Assembly (NCBI RefSeq): GCF_004535825.1
Contig: NZ_SGVY01000001.1
Coordinates: 124,001 to 188,000, forward strand
DNA: 64,000 nt
Source of the DNA: Segatella hominis
GTDB taxonomy: Bacteria; Bacteroidota; Bacteroidia; Bacteroidales; Bacteroidaceae
Direction of reading: 5' to 3'
Under the pieces are notes generated by a model. The model made no database searches. It was not told the DNA's origin and saw only the letters and a program-made list of their open reading frames with translations. The translations under genes were made by a program, and so were the position numbers. This document shows, in pieces, positions 18,790 to 28,595 of this stretch. Numbering within the stretch: the stretch's first letter is position 1; each line of letters opens with the position of its first letter.

Positions 18790-21009
18790 CTAAAATTCCA
18801 TAGAGAAAGTGATGCCACGACGCATCATATCCTCCAAAGTTGGCTTCATACGAAGGATAAAGCCTTCCCATGAACGGTTCTTTTGCATACTCCAGCCCGC
18901 CTCTGCCAAAGCCAAGGCACGAGGATAAGCCTGGTAATAGATTCGTTCAGGCGTATTAATGCACTCACTCCATAGCGTACCAGCCACACCAAAAAGATTA
19001 TTGTTTTCAAAATCTTTACCCATTCCCCAACCCGGATCAAGACGATACGTATCTTTCAGAGTGGTGACAGGCATTCCCCAATTCACTTCCGGCATATCTC
19101 CCTTCGCCATAGGATAATCAAAATAACAATGTTCACCTGGGCAAAGCATAATACGGGCATTGTTTTCTACGGCTGCCTTCAAAGCTTCCTCTGTCAGACC
19201 CGAACGCCAGGCAAAGGTAACGCATCCCGGTTGAATTTTCTTGAAATCCAGTTCATACCAGAACATCGGAGTCTTATGATACCGGTTGCGCAAGAGTTCT
19301 ATCATGCGGTCGAAGAGATAACCTTGCAATTTCCAATTCTCAGAACGGTCGGTCGTGGTAATACCTATTTTTTTCTTCAGCGCCTGACATTTAGGACAAT
19401 TGGTCCAACAATCCAATGCCGGATTACCTGCCTCATCTCCACCTAAATGAATATAAGGAGAAGGGAATACGTCTGCCAATTCCTTGAAAACATTTCCTAA
19501 GAACTCGTAAGTGAACTCATTACCCGGACAAAGTAATTCATCAGAAACACCACAAGTCGTTCGGATTGGCACCTGCACGCCATGACAAGTCAATTCAGGA
19601 TAAACGCTGATAGCAGCCACTTCATGACCAGGCATTTCGATTTCAGGAACCACCTGCACATGATATTTTGCAGCAAAACTTACCAAATCCCGCATCTGCT
19701 CTTGCGTATAATAGCCTTTGATAGGCATATTCATGTCATCCATTCCCCATCTGCTGCTTGCTTCAGCCGTCAAACGAGGATACTTCTTGATCTCGATACG
19801 CCAAGCCTGATCATCCACCAGATGCAGATGGATGGCATTCAGTTTGTAGCGGGCCATCTCAGGAATGAAAGCCTTCAACTGCTCATAAGGGATAAAAGTA
19901 CGGCAAGGATCCACCATCAGTTCTCTGACATGAGTACGTGGCTGGTCTGAAAGCGCCAGTTGAGGAATCGCATCACAACAGTTCTTTGCCCCATTACCAC
20001 GCAGCAACTGGTCAAAGGTCATTAAACCATAAAATACACCAGCTGCCGTTTTTCCCTTAATCGTTACTCCTCGCTGCAAAACTTCAAGAGTGTAAGCTTC
20101 AACGTCAGCAAGAGAAGGATCTATTTCCATCGTTAAAGTCAACTGTTCTTTGCTTCCACCCTTTACGTTCGCTTTCTGTCTGGAAATTCCCTCCTGAGTG
20201 TTATTGTTTGTCAAACAGTCCCGTTCAGAAAGGATTCTTTCGGCCTGTTCCTTTTCATTCGCAAGACCATCAGCAGCCACGATATTCCAAATTCCATGCA
20301 CCTGAAGTAGGCGGGCATCTTTCTTTACCTGCAAGTCCATAGGCACTGGAATCAGGCATTTCATCGGGTCGCATGTTTCCTTTGCCTGCTTCATGTCAGC
20401 ATAGAACAGGCTCCAGCCCGGTGCCTTCCGGTAAGCCTTCTCGCTCCCCTTTGGAACGATTAACCTACATTGACTGCGATGGATGCCATAGAAAGTCGTG
20501 ACGTCAGCACGAGGAGGAATCTTGGAATTCACCTTCACGGTCTGTAAACCCGATAAATGGGCAAAAGCATATTCAGCCAACTGTGGAGTTCCTTCGATGA
20601 CGATATGTTTCAAGTTTTTACAACCCGAAAAGGCAGCAGCATCTACCTGCCTTAAACTCATCGGAAGATGAAGCTCCTGCAAGTTATCACAGGCAAAGAA
20701 AGCCTGCGAACCAATCTGCAGCACTCTTTGAGGCAGCAAGATTTTTTGCAGATGATGGCGAGAATGAAAAGCATTCTTAGGGATGACGGGACAAGTAGCT
20801 TCACTCAAATCTACATTTCTGAGTTGCCAGCAAAGATCTCTCATTTGCCGGAAATCTGAATTACCTTGAGTGGTCAGGTTGCCCGTCAACTTCAAGGAAA
20901 TCGCCGTTGTTTTCTTTTCTGCCTTCAGGCTATCCATGTTGGCTACTGTCTGTGCGAACAAAGTTGGCGAACACAGGAGCATGAAGGAAAGTGCTAACAT
21001 TTTTCTCAT
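18790..21009 (-). CDS. Secreted beta-N-acetylhexosaminidase (GH20) with N-terminal leucine-rich repeats
   Basis: Removes terminal GlcNAc/GalNAc from glycans outside the cytoplasm. 739 residues from the Met at 21009, the start that leaves a clean signal peptide (MRKMLALSFMLLCSP, cleavage after LFAQ). Order: signal 1-21; BspA-like leucine-rich repeats about 45-185 (QKILLPQRVLQIGSQAF, LQELHLPMSLRQVDAAAF); GH20b-type domain about 220-345; GH20 catalytic domain about 350-700 with HLHLVDDQAWRIEI and the catalytic HLGGDEAGNPA near 495. The in-frame Met at 21024 would extend it by five residues. A leucine-rich module fused to GH20 is unusual. Target glycan unknown. Confidence 0.9.
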   Translation of the reverse strand: MRKMLALSFMLLCSPTLFAQTVANMDSLKAEKKTTAISLKLTGNLTTQGNSDFRQMRDLCWQLRNVDLSEATCPVIPKNAFHSRHHLQKILLPQRVLQIGSQAFFACDNLQELHLPMSLRQVDAAAFSGCKNLKHIVIEGTPQLAEYAFAHLSGLQTVKVNSKIPPRADVTTFYGIHRSQCRLIVPKGSEKAYRKAPGWSLFYADMKQAKETCDPMKCLIPVPMDLQVKKDARLLQVHGIWNIVAADGLANEKEQAERILSERDCLTNNNTQEGISRQKANVKGGSKEQLTLTMEIDPSLADVEAYTLEVLQRGVTIKGKTAAGVFYGLMTFDQLLRGNGAKNCCDAIPQLALSDQPRTHVRELMVDPCRTFIPYEQLKAFIPEMARYKLNAIHLHLVDDQAWRIEIKKYPRLTAEASSRWGMDDMNMPIKGYYTQEQMRDLVSFAAKYHVQVVPEIEMPGHEVAAISVYPELTCHGVQVPIRTTCGVSDELLCPGNEFTYEFLGNVFKELADVFPSPYIHLGGDEAGNPALDCWTNCPKCQALKKKIGITTTDRSENWKLQGYLFDRMIELLRNRYHKTPMFWYELDFKKIQPGCVTFAWRSGLTEEALKAAVENNARIMLCPGEHCYFDYPMAKGDMPEVNWGMPVTTLKDTYRLDPGWGMGKDFENNNLFGVAGTLWSECINTPERIYYQAYPRALALAEAGWSMQKNRSWEGFILRMKPTLEDMMRRGITFSMEF

Positions 21010-21762
21010 ACTTATGAATATCATTAGGTTATAGTTATTAATAATTCCAATGGGACAAAAATACGGATTTTATTAGAACTTTCCAAATCTTTTGAATTAA
21101 ATCTTCTAAAAAACCGGATCTTACTTTATTTTAGAAGATGTGTCATAACGGATTATGAGTTTATTCATCGGATGACACGGAATTTATTCGGAGGTATTCT
21201 TGATGAGGCGATTACTCACGGATTTTCGCAGAGGCGACCTATTCGGTCGGTGCAGATACCCACTGAGGTTGGAAAAAGTCCCACAGATTTCACAGATATA
21301 CACAGATTTTTCTTGGGACGTTTTTTTGTCACGCAGATTTCGCAGATGACGCAGATTTTTTATTCATCGGATGACACGGAATTTATTCGGAGGTTTTCCG
21401 GCGGAGGCGATTACTCACGGATTTTCGCAGAGGCGACCTGTCCGGTCGGTGCAGATACCCCCTGAGGTTGGAAAAAGTCCCACAAAGAAAAATCTGTGTC
21501 ATCTGTGAAATCTGTGGGACGAAATAATCCCCACAAAGAAAAATCTGTGTATATCTGTGAAATCTGTGGGACAAAATAATCCCCACGAAGAAAAATCTGC
21601 GTCATCTGCGAAATCTGCGTGACAAAAACAACAGGAGCACATATCGGGCGCGAGCCATTGGCCAGCGGCCAAAGTTCCGCGAAATTCCGTAAGAAATCCG
21701 ATAAGCAAGAATGCCTTCGATTCATCCGTGAAATCCGATGAAAAAAATGAAGAAACGAAAAA
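21010..21762. repeat. Repeat-filled spacer with no supported gene
   Basis: About 750 bases between two leftward genes. Blocks starting at 21165 and 21362 share CATCGGATGACACGGAATTT, ATTCGGAGG, TTACTCACGGATTTTCGCAG and GGTTGGAAAAAGTCCC. After that, many degenerate copies of CACAGATTTCACAGAT-like and AAAAATCTGTGTCATCTGTG-like units alternate in both orientations (21285-21640). Short ORFs here (translating as FTDIHRFF- and FADDADF-like strings) arise from the repeats and have no start or promoter support. Confidence 0.75.
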
Positions 21763-21789
21763 GGTGTGTCATGAACTCCATGACACACC
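21763..21789 (-). terminator. Terminator after lptD
   Basis: Perfect 10-bp inverted repeat GGTGTGTCAT / ATGACACACC, 7-nt loop, then TTTTTC on the minus strand. It belongs to a family of near-identical terminators in this window (53176, 53686, 61582). Confidence 0.85.
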
Positions 21790-21830
21790 CTATTTCATTG
21801 ATTGTATTTTTCTTAGATTTCAGAGATATT

Positions 21831-24680
21831 CTAATACCATTGCACAGCATTAGAATAGCCACTGCGCTTATCATATTTCAAGGCATCCGTCAATGTAGAA
21901 GCATTACAACGGAAGGTGAAATTATAACTTGTATAAGGCGAAAGCACCACCGAACAACTCATATTGAAACAGTGGAGATCACGCTGCAAGCTTGCAGTAG
22001 TCATACTCATTTTATGATTGTCGAAATCATAACCGGATGAAAAACTGATATTCCAGCCATCACTCAGTCTTACGTTACCACTCATATTCAATGTCTGAGT
22101 AAACTTGTATGGATAGCGCATAGACTCCTTGTTGAACTTTTCCTTGCGCGTATCCTCACGCATGGTAACACCATAACCGAAGGTCAGCGACCAAGGCATC
22201 TTGAAAGCCATATAACCATCCGAATCGGTCTTAGCCTTGCCACCCTTCTTCTTGGCAGCAGTCTTTCCCTTCTCCAAGGTATCGTCCACATTACTTTCTA
22301 TATCAGTATCCAGTCCATCCTCGTCCTGGTCCTTACGCTTACTGTCCTTCTCATCATCATCACTCTTTCCACCAAAGAGTTTTGCAAGTTTCTCAGGTGT
22401 CAGCGTGAAAGACAGGTTCTGCGACATACCCTGGAATCGACCGAATCGACCTCTACTCCACTCAGTATGAGTACCGACGTATGGATTTCCCTGTTCGTCC
22501 AGATCATAAGCATAGGTAGCAAAGACCGCATTCATATTGAACGTATAGTTCTTCCACCATTTCAGACGCAGTTTGATATTCATATCGCTCCAAGGTCTTA
22601 CCTTCGCCGCCATATTGTAGCTCATATTGATGTCAAACGCATCAATCAGACTGATTTTCTTGAAACCGGTAGAATCCTTATCGCTCTTGACCTTCATTTC
22701 CAGGTTGTTGCCTAAAGTGAAAGAGAGACTTCCTGTCTTTCCCTTACCAGGCACACCATAAAGTGAATTCTGGTATGGAGAATAGCTGACGAGCGAAACA
22801 TTACCATCGGCATCCGTCTTCTGATAAGTTTCCCAATAACCATAGCGGGAAGCACCAAAGTCAGGCGCATAACTGAAGCTTACAGTTGGCGTGATGACAT
22901 GGCGGATGGCCTGTATCTTATCACCGAATATCTTGCGATTAGGCACCCAGAATCCATAGAGCTTGGTGGACATACCCACACTCATGTTCCAATTATAGAC
23001 ATTATGGAATCCATAGGTTGTATCGCAAACCTCAGTCTGCTTCTGTTCATCCCATGACTTTGTCACCTTATTGGTGTACATACGGTCAGAGAAGTTGAAA
23101 CTTGGATTGATGTTGATGTACTTGAAGAGCGTGAACGAAGCACTCACTGGAATCTGATGCTGCCATGCATTTCTCCAGTCCTTGATGAGATTACTCTTCA
23201 TGAACTGGTCTTCCTTCGTATTGATTGAGTTACTGATATGTCCAGTATAACTCATCGCAATCTTCTCATACCATTTCTCATCACCCACCATCTTCTTTCG
23301 GCGGAAAGGATAGAAACGGGCAATGGAAATATTGAGGTCAGGAAGTGTCACAGCCAAACTGGAATAACGCATATTCTGCGAAAGGTTGGCAGTAGCACTG
23401 AGCGACAGACCAATACTTGAGAATCCTGTACTCCAGCTCACAGAAGAGGTACGCGTACTCTGCGTCATCGTCTGCGGATTATAGAGCGAGTTGAGATTGT
23501 TGCGCTCATAGCTGGATGTGGCAAAGTTGACACTTGCCGACAACGAGCTGAAAGGATTGGCCTTCGAGTCCTGTCGATGACTCCACTGCACCTTGAAACT
23601 CTCCTGCTCAGCAAAGTCAGGCATTCCCTTGTCACCCGTCTTCGTATCCTGGTAACTGAAGAAGAAACTTCCCGAGTACTTATAGCGTTTGCGGTAATTA
23701 CTTGCAGCAGAAATACCCCAGGAGCCCTTCGTGTAGATTTCCCCCAGGAGTTTCAAGTCCCACTTGTCATTGACGGCAAAATAATATCCACCATCTCTGA
23801 GATAGAAGCCACGGTCGCTTTCATCACCATAGGTAGGCATGATGAAACCACTACTGTAGCTCTTGGTAAATGGGAAGAATCCGTAAGGGATTGCCAAAGG
23901 CATCGGCACATCGCACACCACGAGATAAGCCGGTCCGAAAACCACATCCTTACCCGGTCTCACTTTCGCTCTGGAAAGAGAAATATAGAAGTCGGGATGA
24001 GGATCATCACAGGTCGTATATCTACCATGTTGCAGATAGATAGCTCCAGTAGAATCACGTTTTGATCGGGCACCCGTCAGGAATCCATCCTGCTGCTCTG
24101 TATATACATTATTAATAAGTGCCTTCTTACTCTTGAAATTAAAGGCAATCGTATCCGTATCGTAGGTATCAGAGCCCATCTTGAAGACCGGTTTACCCTT
24201 GACACCACCTTCAGCAGTAGAATCGGCGGTACCCGTAGCCTTCACATTACTCTTGTCGATGTCCATGGAAATCTTGTCGCTCGTAAGGTCCATGTTGGTA
24301 TATTTCACATTGGAATTACCATAGAGATGCGCCACTTTATGGGGAGCATCATAGACGAGCGAATCCTCCGCCGTATATTGCACCGGGGCATCCACGCCAC
24401 CGGCTTTCTTGCGATTCAAGCTATCCAGTCGGATACTGTCATCGACCACTTTATTATGTTTCCATATAGCCTTCTGCAGCGAATCCATCTGCAGGGTATC
24501 ATTAGCAGCATCCACCTTGACTTCATTGCCTAAGGAATCCACCCATACAGAGTCTCCCACAGCCAAAGCGGTAGAATCAGCCATAGTCTTCTTCTTTTTC
24601 TTAGAAGGCATACCCGGATTGGCCACCATCATGCAGACAGCAGCAAAGAGCAGTACAGCTATAGTTGATTGTTTTCTCAT
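21831..24680 (-). CDS. lptD: LptD-like LPS assembly outer-membrane protein
   Basis: Outer-membrane barrel that places lipopolysaccharide in the outer leaflet. 949 residues. Order: signal sequence 1-22 (MRKQSTIAVLLFAAVCMMV), acidic linker, OstA/LptA-like beta-jellyroll about 100-230 (YDAPHKVAHLYGNSNVKYTN), then a long beta-barrel rich in alternating aromatic residues with the conserved PMPLAIPYGFFPFT near 265. An Asp/Lys-rich insert (residues about 770-830, DDDEKDSKRKDQDEDG) is probably an external loop. It begins 18 nt after the stop of the HD-domain gene. Confidence 0.88.
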   Translation of the reverse strand: MRKQSTIAVLLFAAVCMMVANPGMPSKKKKKTMADSTALAVGDSVWVDSLGNEVKVDAANDTLQMDSLQKAIWKHNKVVDDSIRLDSLNRKKAGGVDAPVQYTAEDSLVYDAPHKVAHLYGNSNVKYTNMDLTSDKISMDIDKSNVKATGTADSTAEGGVKGKPVFKMGSDTYDTDTIAFNFKSKKALINNVYTEQQDGFLTGARSKRDSTGAIYLQHGRYTTCDDPHPDFYISLSRAKVRPGKDVVFGPAYLVVCDVPMPLAIPYGFFPFTKSYSSGFIMPTYGDESDRGFYLRDGGYYFAVNDKWDLKLLGEIYTKGSWGISAASNYRKRYKYSGSFFFSYQDTKTGDKGMPDFAEQESFKVQWSHRQDSKANPFSSLSASVNFATSSYERNNLNSLYNPQTMTQSTRTSSVSWSTGFSSIGLSLSATANLSQNMRYSSLAVTLPDLNISIARFYPFRRKKMVGDEKWYEKIAMSYTGHISNSINTKEDQFMKSNLIKDWRNAWQHQIPVSASFTLFKYININPSFNFSDRMYTNKVTKSWDEQKQTEVCDTTYGFHNVYNWNMSVGMSTKLYGFWVPNRKIFGDKIQAIRHVITPTVSFSYAPDFGASRYGYWETYQKTDADGNVSLVSYSPYQNSLYGVPGKGKTGSLSFTLGNNLEMKVKSDKDSTGFKKISLIDAFDINMSYNMAAKVRPWSDMNIKLRLKWWKNYTFNMNAVFATYAYDLDEQGNPYVGTHTEWSRGRFGRFQGMSQNLSFTLTPEKLAKLFGGKSDDDEKDSKRKDQDEDGLDTDIESNVDDTLEKGKTAAKKKGGKAKTDSDGYMAFKMPWSLTFGYGVTMREDTRKEKFNKESMRYPYKFTQTLNMSGNVRLSDGWNISFSSGYDFDNHKMSMTTASLQRDLHCFNMSCSVVLSPYTSYNFTFRCNASTLTDALKYDKRSGYSNAVQWY

Positions 24681-24698
24681 TCAATATCTTTTGAGAAG

Positions 24699-25241
24699 TT
24701 ATATTTCAAACAATTTCTCCCATTCCTGGAAGCGTTTCACTCCTTCTTCGCCAAATTTAGCGAGACTTTTCTCTGCCTTTTCTATCGACTTTTCCTCGTC
24801 GAGATGGGTTTTGCTGAAAAACTTATCAGCATAGCAAATCACCTTTTCCTCCATTGTTTCGGGAAGGAAATCCTGATGAGGCAGCGGCAGATTCTGCTCT
24901 ACGATTTGCTTACATGTAATGCCAGCCCCCGTATGTCGTTCGCATACCCGTGCATGGCGTTCATATCCTTCTTTGCGCAGGATTTCAGCTCCCATACGAC
25001 CATGACAGATGTATGGATGAGACCCAAAACACTGTATGCCCGGAGCATCCGTCAGGAAGATTCCCAAGTCGTGGAGCATAGCAGCTTCCTCGACAAACTG
25101 GGCATCCAACTTCAATTCAGGATGATACGAAACAATCTGTAGCGCTTTTCGCGCTACAGATTGACTATGTGTAATGAGGATATGACGAAGTTCATTATCC
25201 TCAGGATAATACTTATCTATAATTGCTTGATAATCCATCAT
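24699..25241 (-). CDS. HD-domain hydrolase (HDIG-like)
   Basis: 180 residues. Seen: THSQSVARKAL with the first metal His, the paired AAMLHDLGIFL (HD motif) and HTGAGIT with further ligands. Small HD proteins of this type are predicted metal-dependent phosphohydrolases; substrate unknown. Its ATG shares one base with the stop of the upstream carboxyltransferase gene (TAATG), so the two are coupled. A second ATG at 25238 is possible. Confidence 0.85.
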   Translation of the reverse strand: MMDYQAIIDKYYPEDNELRHILITHSQSVARKALQIVSYHPELKLDAQFVEEAAMLHDLGIFLTDAPGIQCFGSHPYICHGRMGAEILRKEGYERHARVCERHTGAGITCKQIVEQNLPLPHQDFLPETMEEKVICYADKFFSKTHLDEEKSIEKAEKSLAKFGEEGVKRFQEWEKLFEI

Positions 25242-27016
25242 TATTCAGCGTTGCGCTCAATGTAAGCGATCACATCACCCTTGCGGATTTTGCTACCCTG
25301 CTTAGCATTGATTTCTACGAGTTTACCACCAAGAGCTGCAGGAACAGTCTCAAATTCACCCCAAGGAGCAAGAATGTAGCAGAATGCATCACCTTCCTTA
25401 TATTCCTTGCCGATGAATGGCTCTACTGCAGGCTGGCACTCACCCTCGCCCTGGAACTCCCAGAAGATCTGACCTGCTACTGGTGCTACGATTGCATCAG
25501 CCTTAGCGTGCTTGAATTCTGCGAGCTGAGCTGGAGTCAAGGTGCTGCCGAGCTTAGCATCCTTAGCCTTCTGGAGATCAGCCAGGAAGTTCTTCTTTGC
25601 CTGTCCGCTCTTGTAGTTGCGATACTGCTCTGGGTGCATGGCGAGCTCGAAGAGTTCCTCATCGTCCTGACCGTAATCCCAACCGTTCTCGTCCATCTCC
25701 TTCTTGAAGTCATCGAGAGCGTTAGAAAGCAATGTATGAGCATCTACGTCTGTGAACTCACGGCCCTGCTTCTTGGCAAGTTCTACGAGTTCTGGATCGA
25801 TGGTTCCAGGAATCTTACCACTCTTACCGAGGATCATACCCCACATAGAGTCGTCCATCATCACGAAACGGCCCTTGCCCTGCTCCATGGTGAGGAGGTT
25901 CATCAAAGAGATGTTCTTCACATACTGGCTGAATGGAGTTACCAATGGAGGATAACCCACGCGTGGCCATACATACTCAACCTCGTCGAAGAGCTTGATC
26001 AGGAGGTCGTCCATAGACAATTCTTCCTCACCCTTCTTCTTACGGATATTGTTGATTGTCTGACGCATACCACCGAGGTCTGCCATCATACTACCCATCA
26101 TACCGCCAGGAAGACCGCAACCGAGCAACAGAGAAGACATGATCTTATTGCCTGGGTTGATGAAGTAACCGAGCCACTCGTCGATGAATTCCTGAGTCAT
26201 GGCACGAGCCTTCATGTAAGCGCTCATATTGATTTCAGGCACCTCAAAGCCCTCGTTCTTCAACATGCTGATGACAGAGATGACGTCTGGGTGAACCTTA
26301 CCCCAAGACAATGGCTCGATAGCAGTATCGATGATGTCGGCACCATTGTTGCAGACCTCGAGGATAGAAGCCATAGAGAGACCAGGACCAGAGTGGCCGT
26401 GATACTGGATGATAATCTCAGGATACTTGTCCTTGATCATCTTAGTCAACTTACCGAGGAAAGCAGGCTGACCGATACCAGCCATATCCTTCAAGCAGAT
26501 TTCCTCTGCGCCGGCAGCGATGAGCTGATCAGCGATATTCATATAATAATCGAGCGTGTGAACAGGAGAATTGGTGATACAGAGCGCACACTGTGGAGTC
26601 ATGCCACCTTCCTTAGCCCACTTGATAGAAGGAATGATGTTGCGCACATCGTTCAGACCATCGAAGATACGGGTGATGTTAGTACCCTGCTTAGCCTTCA
26701 CCTTGTACATCAATGCACGTACATCATCAGGCACAGGATACATACGAAGAGCGTTCAGACCACGGTCGAGCATGTGAGTCTTGATACCTACCTCATTGAA
26801 AGGCTTACAGAAAGCGCGAACTGCCTCGTTAGGATTTTCGCCTGCGAGGAGATTTACCTGTTCGAAGGCACCACCATTCGTCTCAACACGGCTAAAGCAG
26901 CCCATTTCGATAATAACTGGGGCAATCTTAGCCAACTGATCTTTACGTGGCTGGAACTTACCAGAGCTCTGCCACATGTCTCGATAAACGAGACTGAACT
27001 GAATTTTCTTCTTCAT
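25241..27016 (-). CDS. Pyruvate/oxaloacetate carboxyltransferase-type protein lacking the biotin lysine
   Basis: 591 residues similar to oxaloacetate decarboxylase alpha / pyruvate carboxylase subunit B. The carboxyltransferase barrel is present: YRDMWQSSG at residues 11-19, CLKDMAGIG (the Lys-Asp pair of the active site) and a metal-ligand block QYHGHSGPG where the family usually has HTHDTSG. The C-terminal 75 residues form a biotinyl-like domain (ADAIVAPVAGQIFW ... GSKIRKGDVIAYIER), but the EAMKM hairpin is replaced by ILAPWGEFE, with Trp at the lysine position. It may therefore act as a partner of another biotin carrier or have another role. Promoter TAATTTTG at 27145-27152. Confidence 0.85.
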   Translation of the reverse strand: MKKKIQFSLVYRDMWQSSGKFQPRKDQLAKIAPVIIEMGCFSRVETNGGAFEQVNLLAGENPNEAVRAFCKPFNEVGIKTHMLDRGLNALRMYPVPDDVRALMYKVKAKQGTNITRIFDGLNDVRNIIPSIKWAKEGGMTPQCALCITNSPVHTLDYYMNIADQLIAAGAEEICLKDMAGIGQPAFLGKLTKMIKDKYPEIIIQYHGHSGPGLSMASILEVCNNGADIIDTAIEPLSWGKVHPDVISVISMLKNEGFEVPEINMSAYMKARAMTQEFIDEWLGYFINPGNKIMSSLLLGCGLPGGMMGSMMADLGGMRQTINNIRKKKGEEELSMDDLLIKLFDEVEYVWPRVGYPPLVTPFSQYVKNISLMNLLTMEQGKGRFVMMDDSMWGMILGKSGKIPGTIDPELVELAKKQGREFTDVDAHTLLSNALDDFKKEMDENGWDYGQDDEELFELAMHPEQYRNYKSGQAKKNFLADLQKAKDAKLGSTLTPAQLAEFKHAKADAIVAPVAGQIFWEFQGEGECQPAVEPFIGKEYKEGDAFCYILAPWGEFETVPAALGGKLVEINAKQGSKIRKGDVIAYIERNAE

Positions 27017-27144
27017 TATTTATTAATGTATTATATTCTAATGATTGACAAATCTATTTTTTGCAATTGATTTTCCATCCAGTAACGGCTGCCATCAAAC
27101 AGGCCCGAAAGCCCCTTCCTGGCAACGCATAATTTACCAAGGTG

Positions 27145-27152
27145 CAAAATTA
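27145..27152 (-). promoter_or_regulatory. -7 box for the carboxyltransferase gene
   Basis: Minus-strand TAATTTTG about 130 nt before the ATG at 27016, followed by CACC as in other promoters here; this implies a leader of roughly 120 nt. Confidence 0.5.
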
Positions 27153-27214
27153 GACAAAAAAATCCAATTATCAGCCTATTCAGCTATTTTTTTGCAAATA
27201 TTGCATTATTTTAT

Positions 27215-27248
27215 AAAGGTTCTACCGATTTTCACCGATAGAACCTTT
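27215..27248 (-). terminator. Terminator after the 426-residue unknown gene
   Basis: Inverted repeat AAAGGTTCTA / TAGAACCTTT with a 14-nt loop, 44 nt past the stop at 27292, marking the end of the sugar-nucleotide operon. Confidence 0.7.
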
Positions 27249-27291
27249 GTCATTTCATTACGAATCTGAATGTTTCTCTTACGAAGTTTTC

Positions 27292-28572
27292 CTATTCCGC
27301 ATCACCCTTTTCCAGTTCCTCGGTAAACTCCTTATGGAAAGTGCTGAAGAGACGCAGGATTTCCTTGCGTGCCTCTTCCTCCTCATCCCAGAGATTCAGT
27401 TCACCAGCGCGATGAGCCAATATCATCTTGGCGCAGCGACGTATCTTGCGCTTGTTGTTGCGTGCCTGCAACTGGTCACCCTGTATAGGTTTCTGATTGA
27501 TATAGGAGAATGCCAACAGCTGCTTCATGAACATTTCAAACATAGGGTCATCATGACGCCAGTCCTCATCATTCAGCCAGAACCACTGGAAAGCATATTT
27601 CTGTTCCAGAGAAATGAGATGACCGCCCAATTCGTCCATTTTGCCGTCAGCCTTCCGGAACTGCTCATAGGCATAATTGCCCAAGACAGTAGGTTCCAAT
27701 ACAAATTCCTCCCCGCTTCCTTCATCCATCGTACTGCCTCCCAAGGTAATACGCCAACGGTAGTTCTTGTTCTTGATCAATGCTTCATGGGCATTCATCA
27801 TCAGTTCAGACAGTTTACCTTCGCTTGGCAGTTCATCCACCACAGACAGGCGATCACGCTGATCGCGCACAACCAACTTGCCCTCATGCTGGCGAAGCAC
27901 ACACATATAGATGAACCTATCATTGTCCAGATGCAGGGAGAAACGGTCGTTGCTATCATCGCCCACAAATTCATAGCGATAATCATCCACCTTCTCGTGT
28001 GGGATTTCCACATCACCGTGCATCTTGTTGCCACTCTTGTCATAAAGCGAGAATCCGAGATAAGGTATCTGTAGGCGCATGGTGACAGGAGCACCCTCCT
28101 TCTTCGGAGTCAAAGTGACCAGCAGACCTTCATCGCCGAAATCTTCCTTCTTGCAGACAAAACCGTCTCTTGTCTTTTCCGCCTTTTCCACCTTTACATC
28201 GCCATGACGCCAGAAAAGGTCGAAAGTAATGGTATTTTCATCCTCATCAGTTACCTCAATGAAATCTTCCAGATCCATACCCAGGAAAACTGCCTTGGCT
28301 GGTTCTATGACTTCATCGTCATCATCCAGCACTCCCACCAGGATTTCTCCCGGCATAGGGTCGTCTTCCCATTCAGCATCTTCAGGAGCATTGGCTGCCT
28401 TAAACACGAGATAGAGCATTCTCGCTTCCTTGCGGCTACCATCTTCCTTGCATTGGAACACCTTTGATTCCTTGGGTACATAGAATGGTGTAGATAGATA
28501 CGGATTTTTGCATAATGCTGTATATTCGATTTCTGTCCACACCGGTTGTGTGTGAGTTGTGTTTACTGTCAT
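27292..28572 (-). CDS. Unknown acidic protein at the end of the rhamnose operon
   Basis: 426 residues, not recognised. No signal peptide or membrane segment, so cytoplasmic. Strongly acidic, with runs such as DDDDEVIEP and EDENTIT in the first 130 residues, a beta-rich middle (RLQIPYLGFSLYDKSGNK) and a helical C-terminus (RKEILRLFSTFHKEFTEELEKG). It lies 23 nt after rmlB, so it should be made with the sugar-nucleotide enzymes, but nothing in it looks like a glycosyltransferase or epimerase. Confidence 0.75.
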   Translation of the reverse strand: MTVNTTHTQPVWTEIEYTALCKNPYLSTPFYVPKESKVFQCKEDGSRKEARMLYLVFKAANAPEDAEWEDDPMPGEILVGVLDDDDEVIEPAKAVFLGMDLEDFIEVTDEDENTITFDLFWRHGDVKVEKAEKTRDGFVCKKEDFGDEGLLVTLTPKKEGAPVTMRLQIPYLGFSLYDKSGNKMHGDVEIPHEKVDDYRYEFVGDDSNDRFSLHLDNDRFIYMCVLRQHEGKLVVRDQRDRLSVVDELPSEGKLSELMMNAHEALIKNKNYRWRITLGGSTMDEGSGEEFVLEPTVLGNYAYEQFRKADGKMDELGGHLISLEQKYAFQWFWLNDEDWRHDDPMFEMFMKQLLAFSYINQKPIQGDQLQARNNKRKIRRCAKMILAHRAGELNLWDEEEEARKEILRLFSTFHKEFTEELEKGDAE

Positions 28573-28595
28573 CCTTCGTATTTAAATGTTTTTTA

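Noticed and set aside
21383-21788. Several overlapping minus-strand frames with FTDIHRFF- and FADDADF-like strings
   Set aside because: Produced by the short DNA repeats; all frames give similar strings and none has a start signal.
25223-27070. 615-codon plus-strand open frame opposite the carboxyltransferase
   Set aside because: It is antisense to a gene with clear motifs over its full length, has no promoter or recognisable domain, and its composition is that of the reverse frame of a conserved gene.
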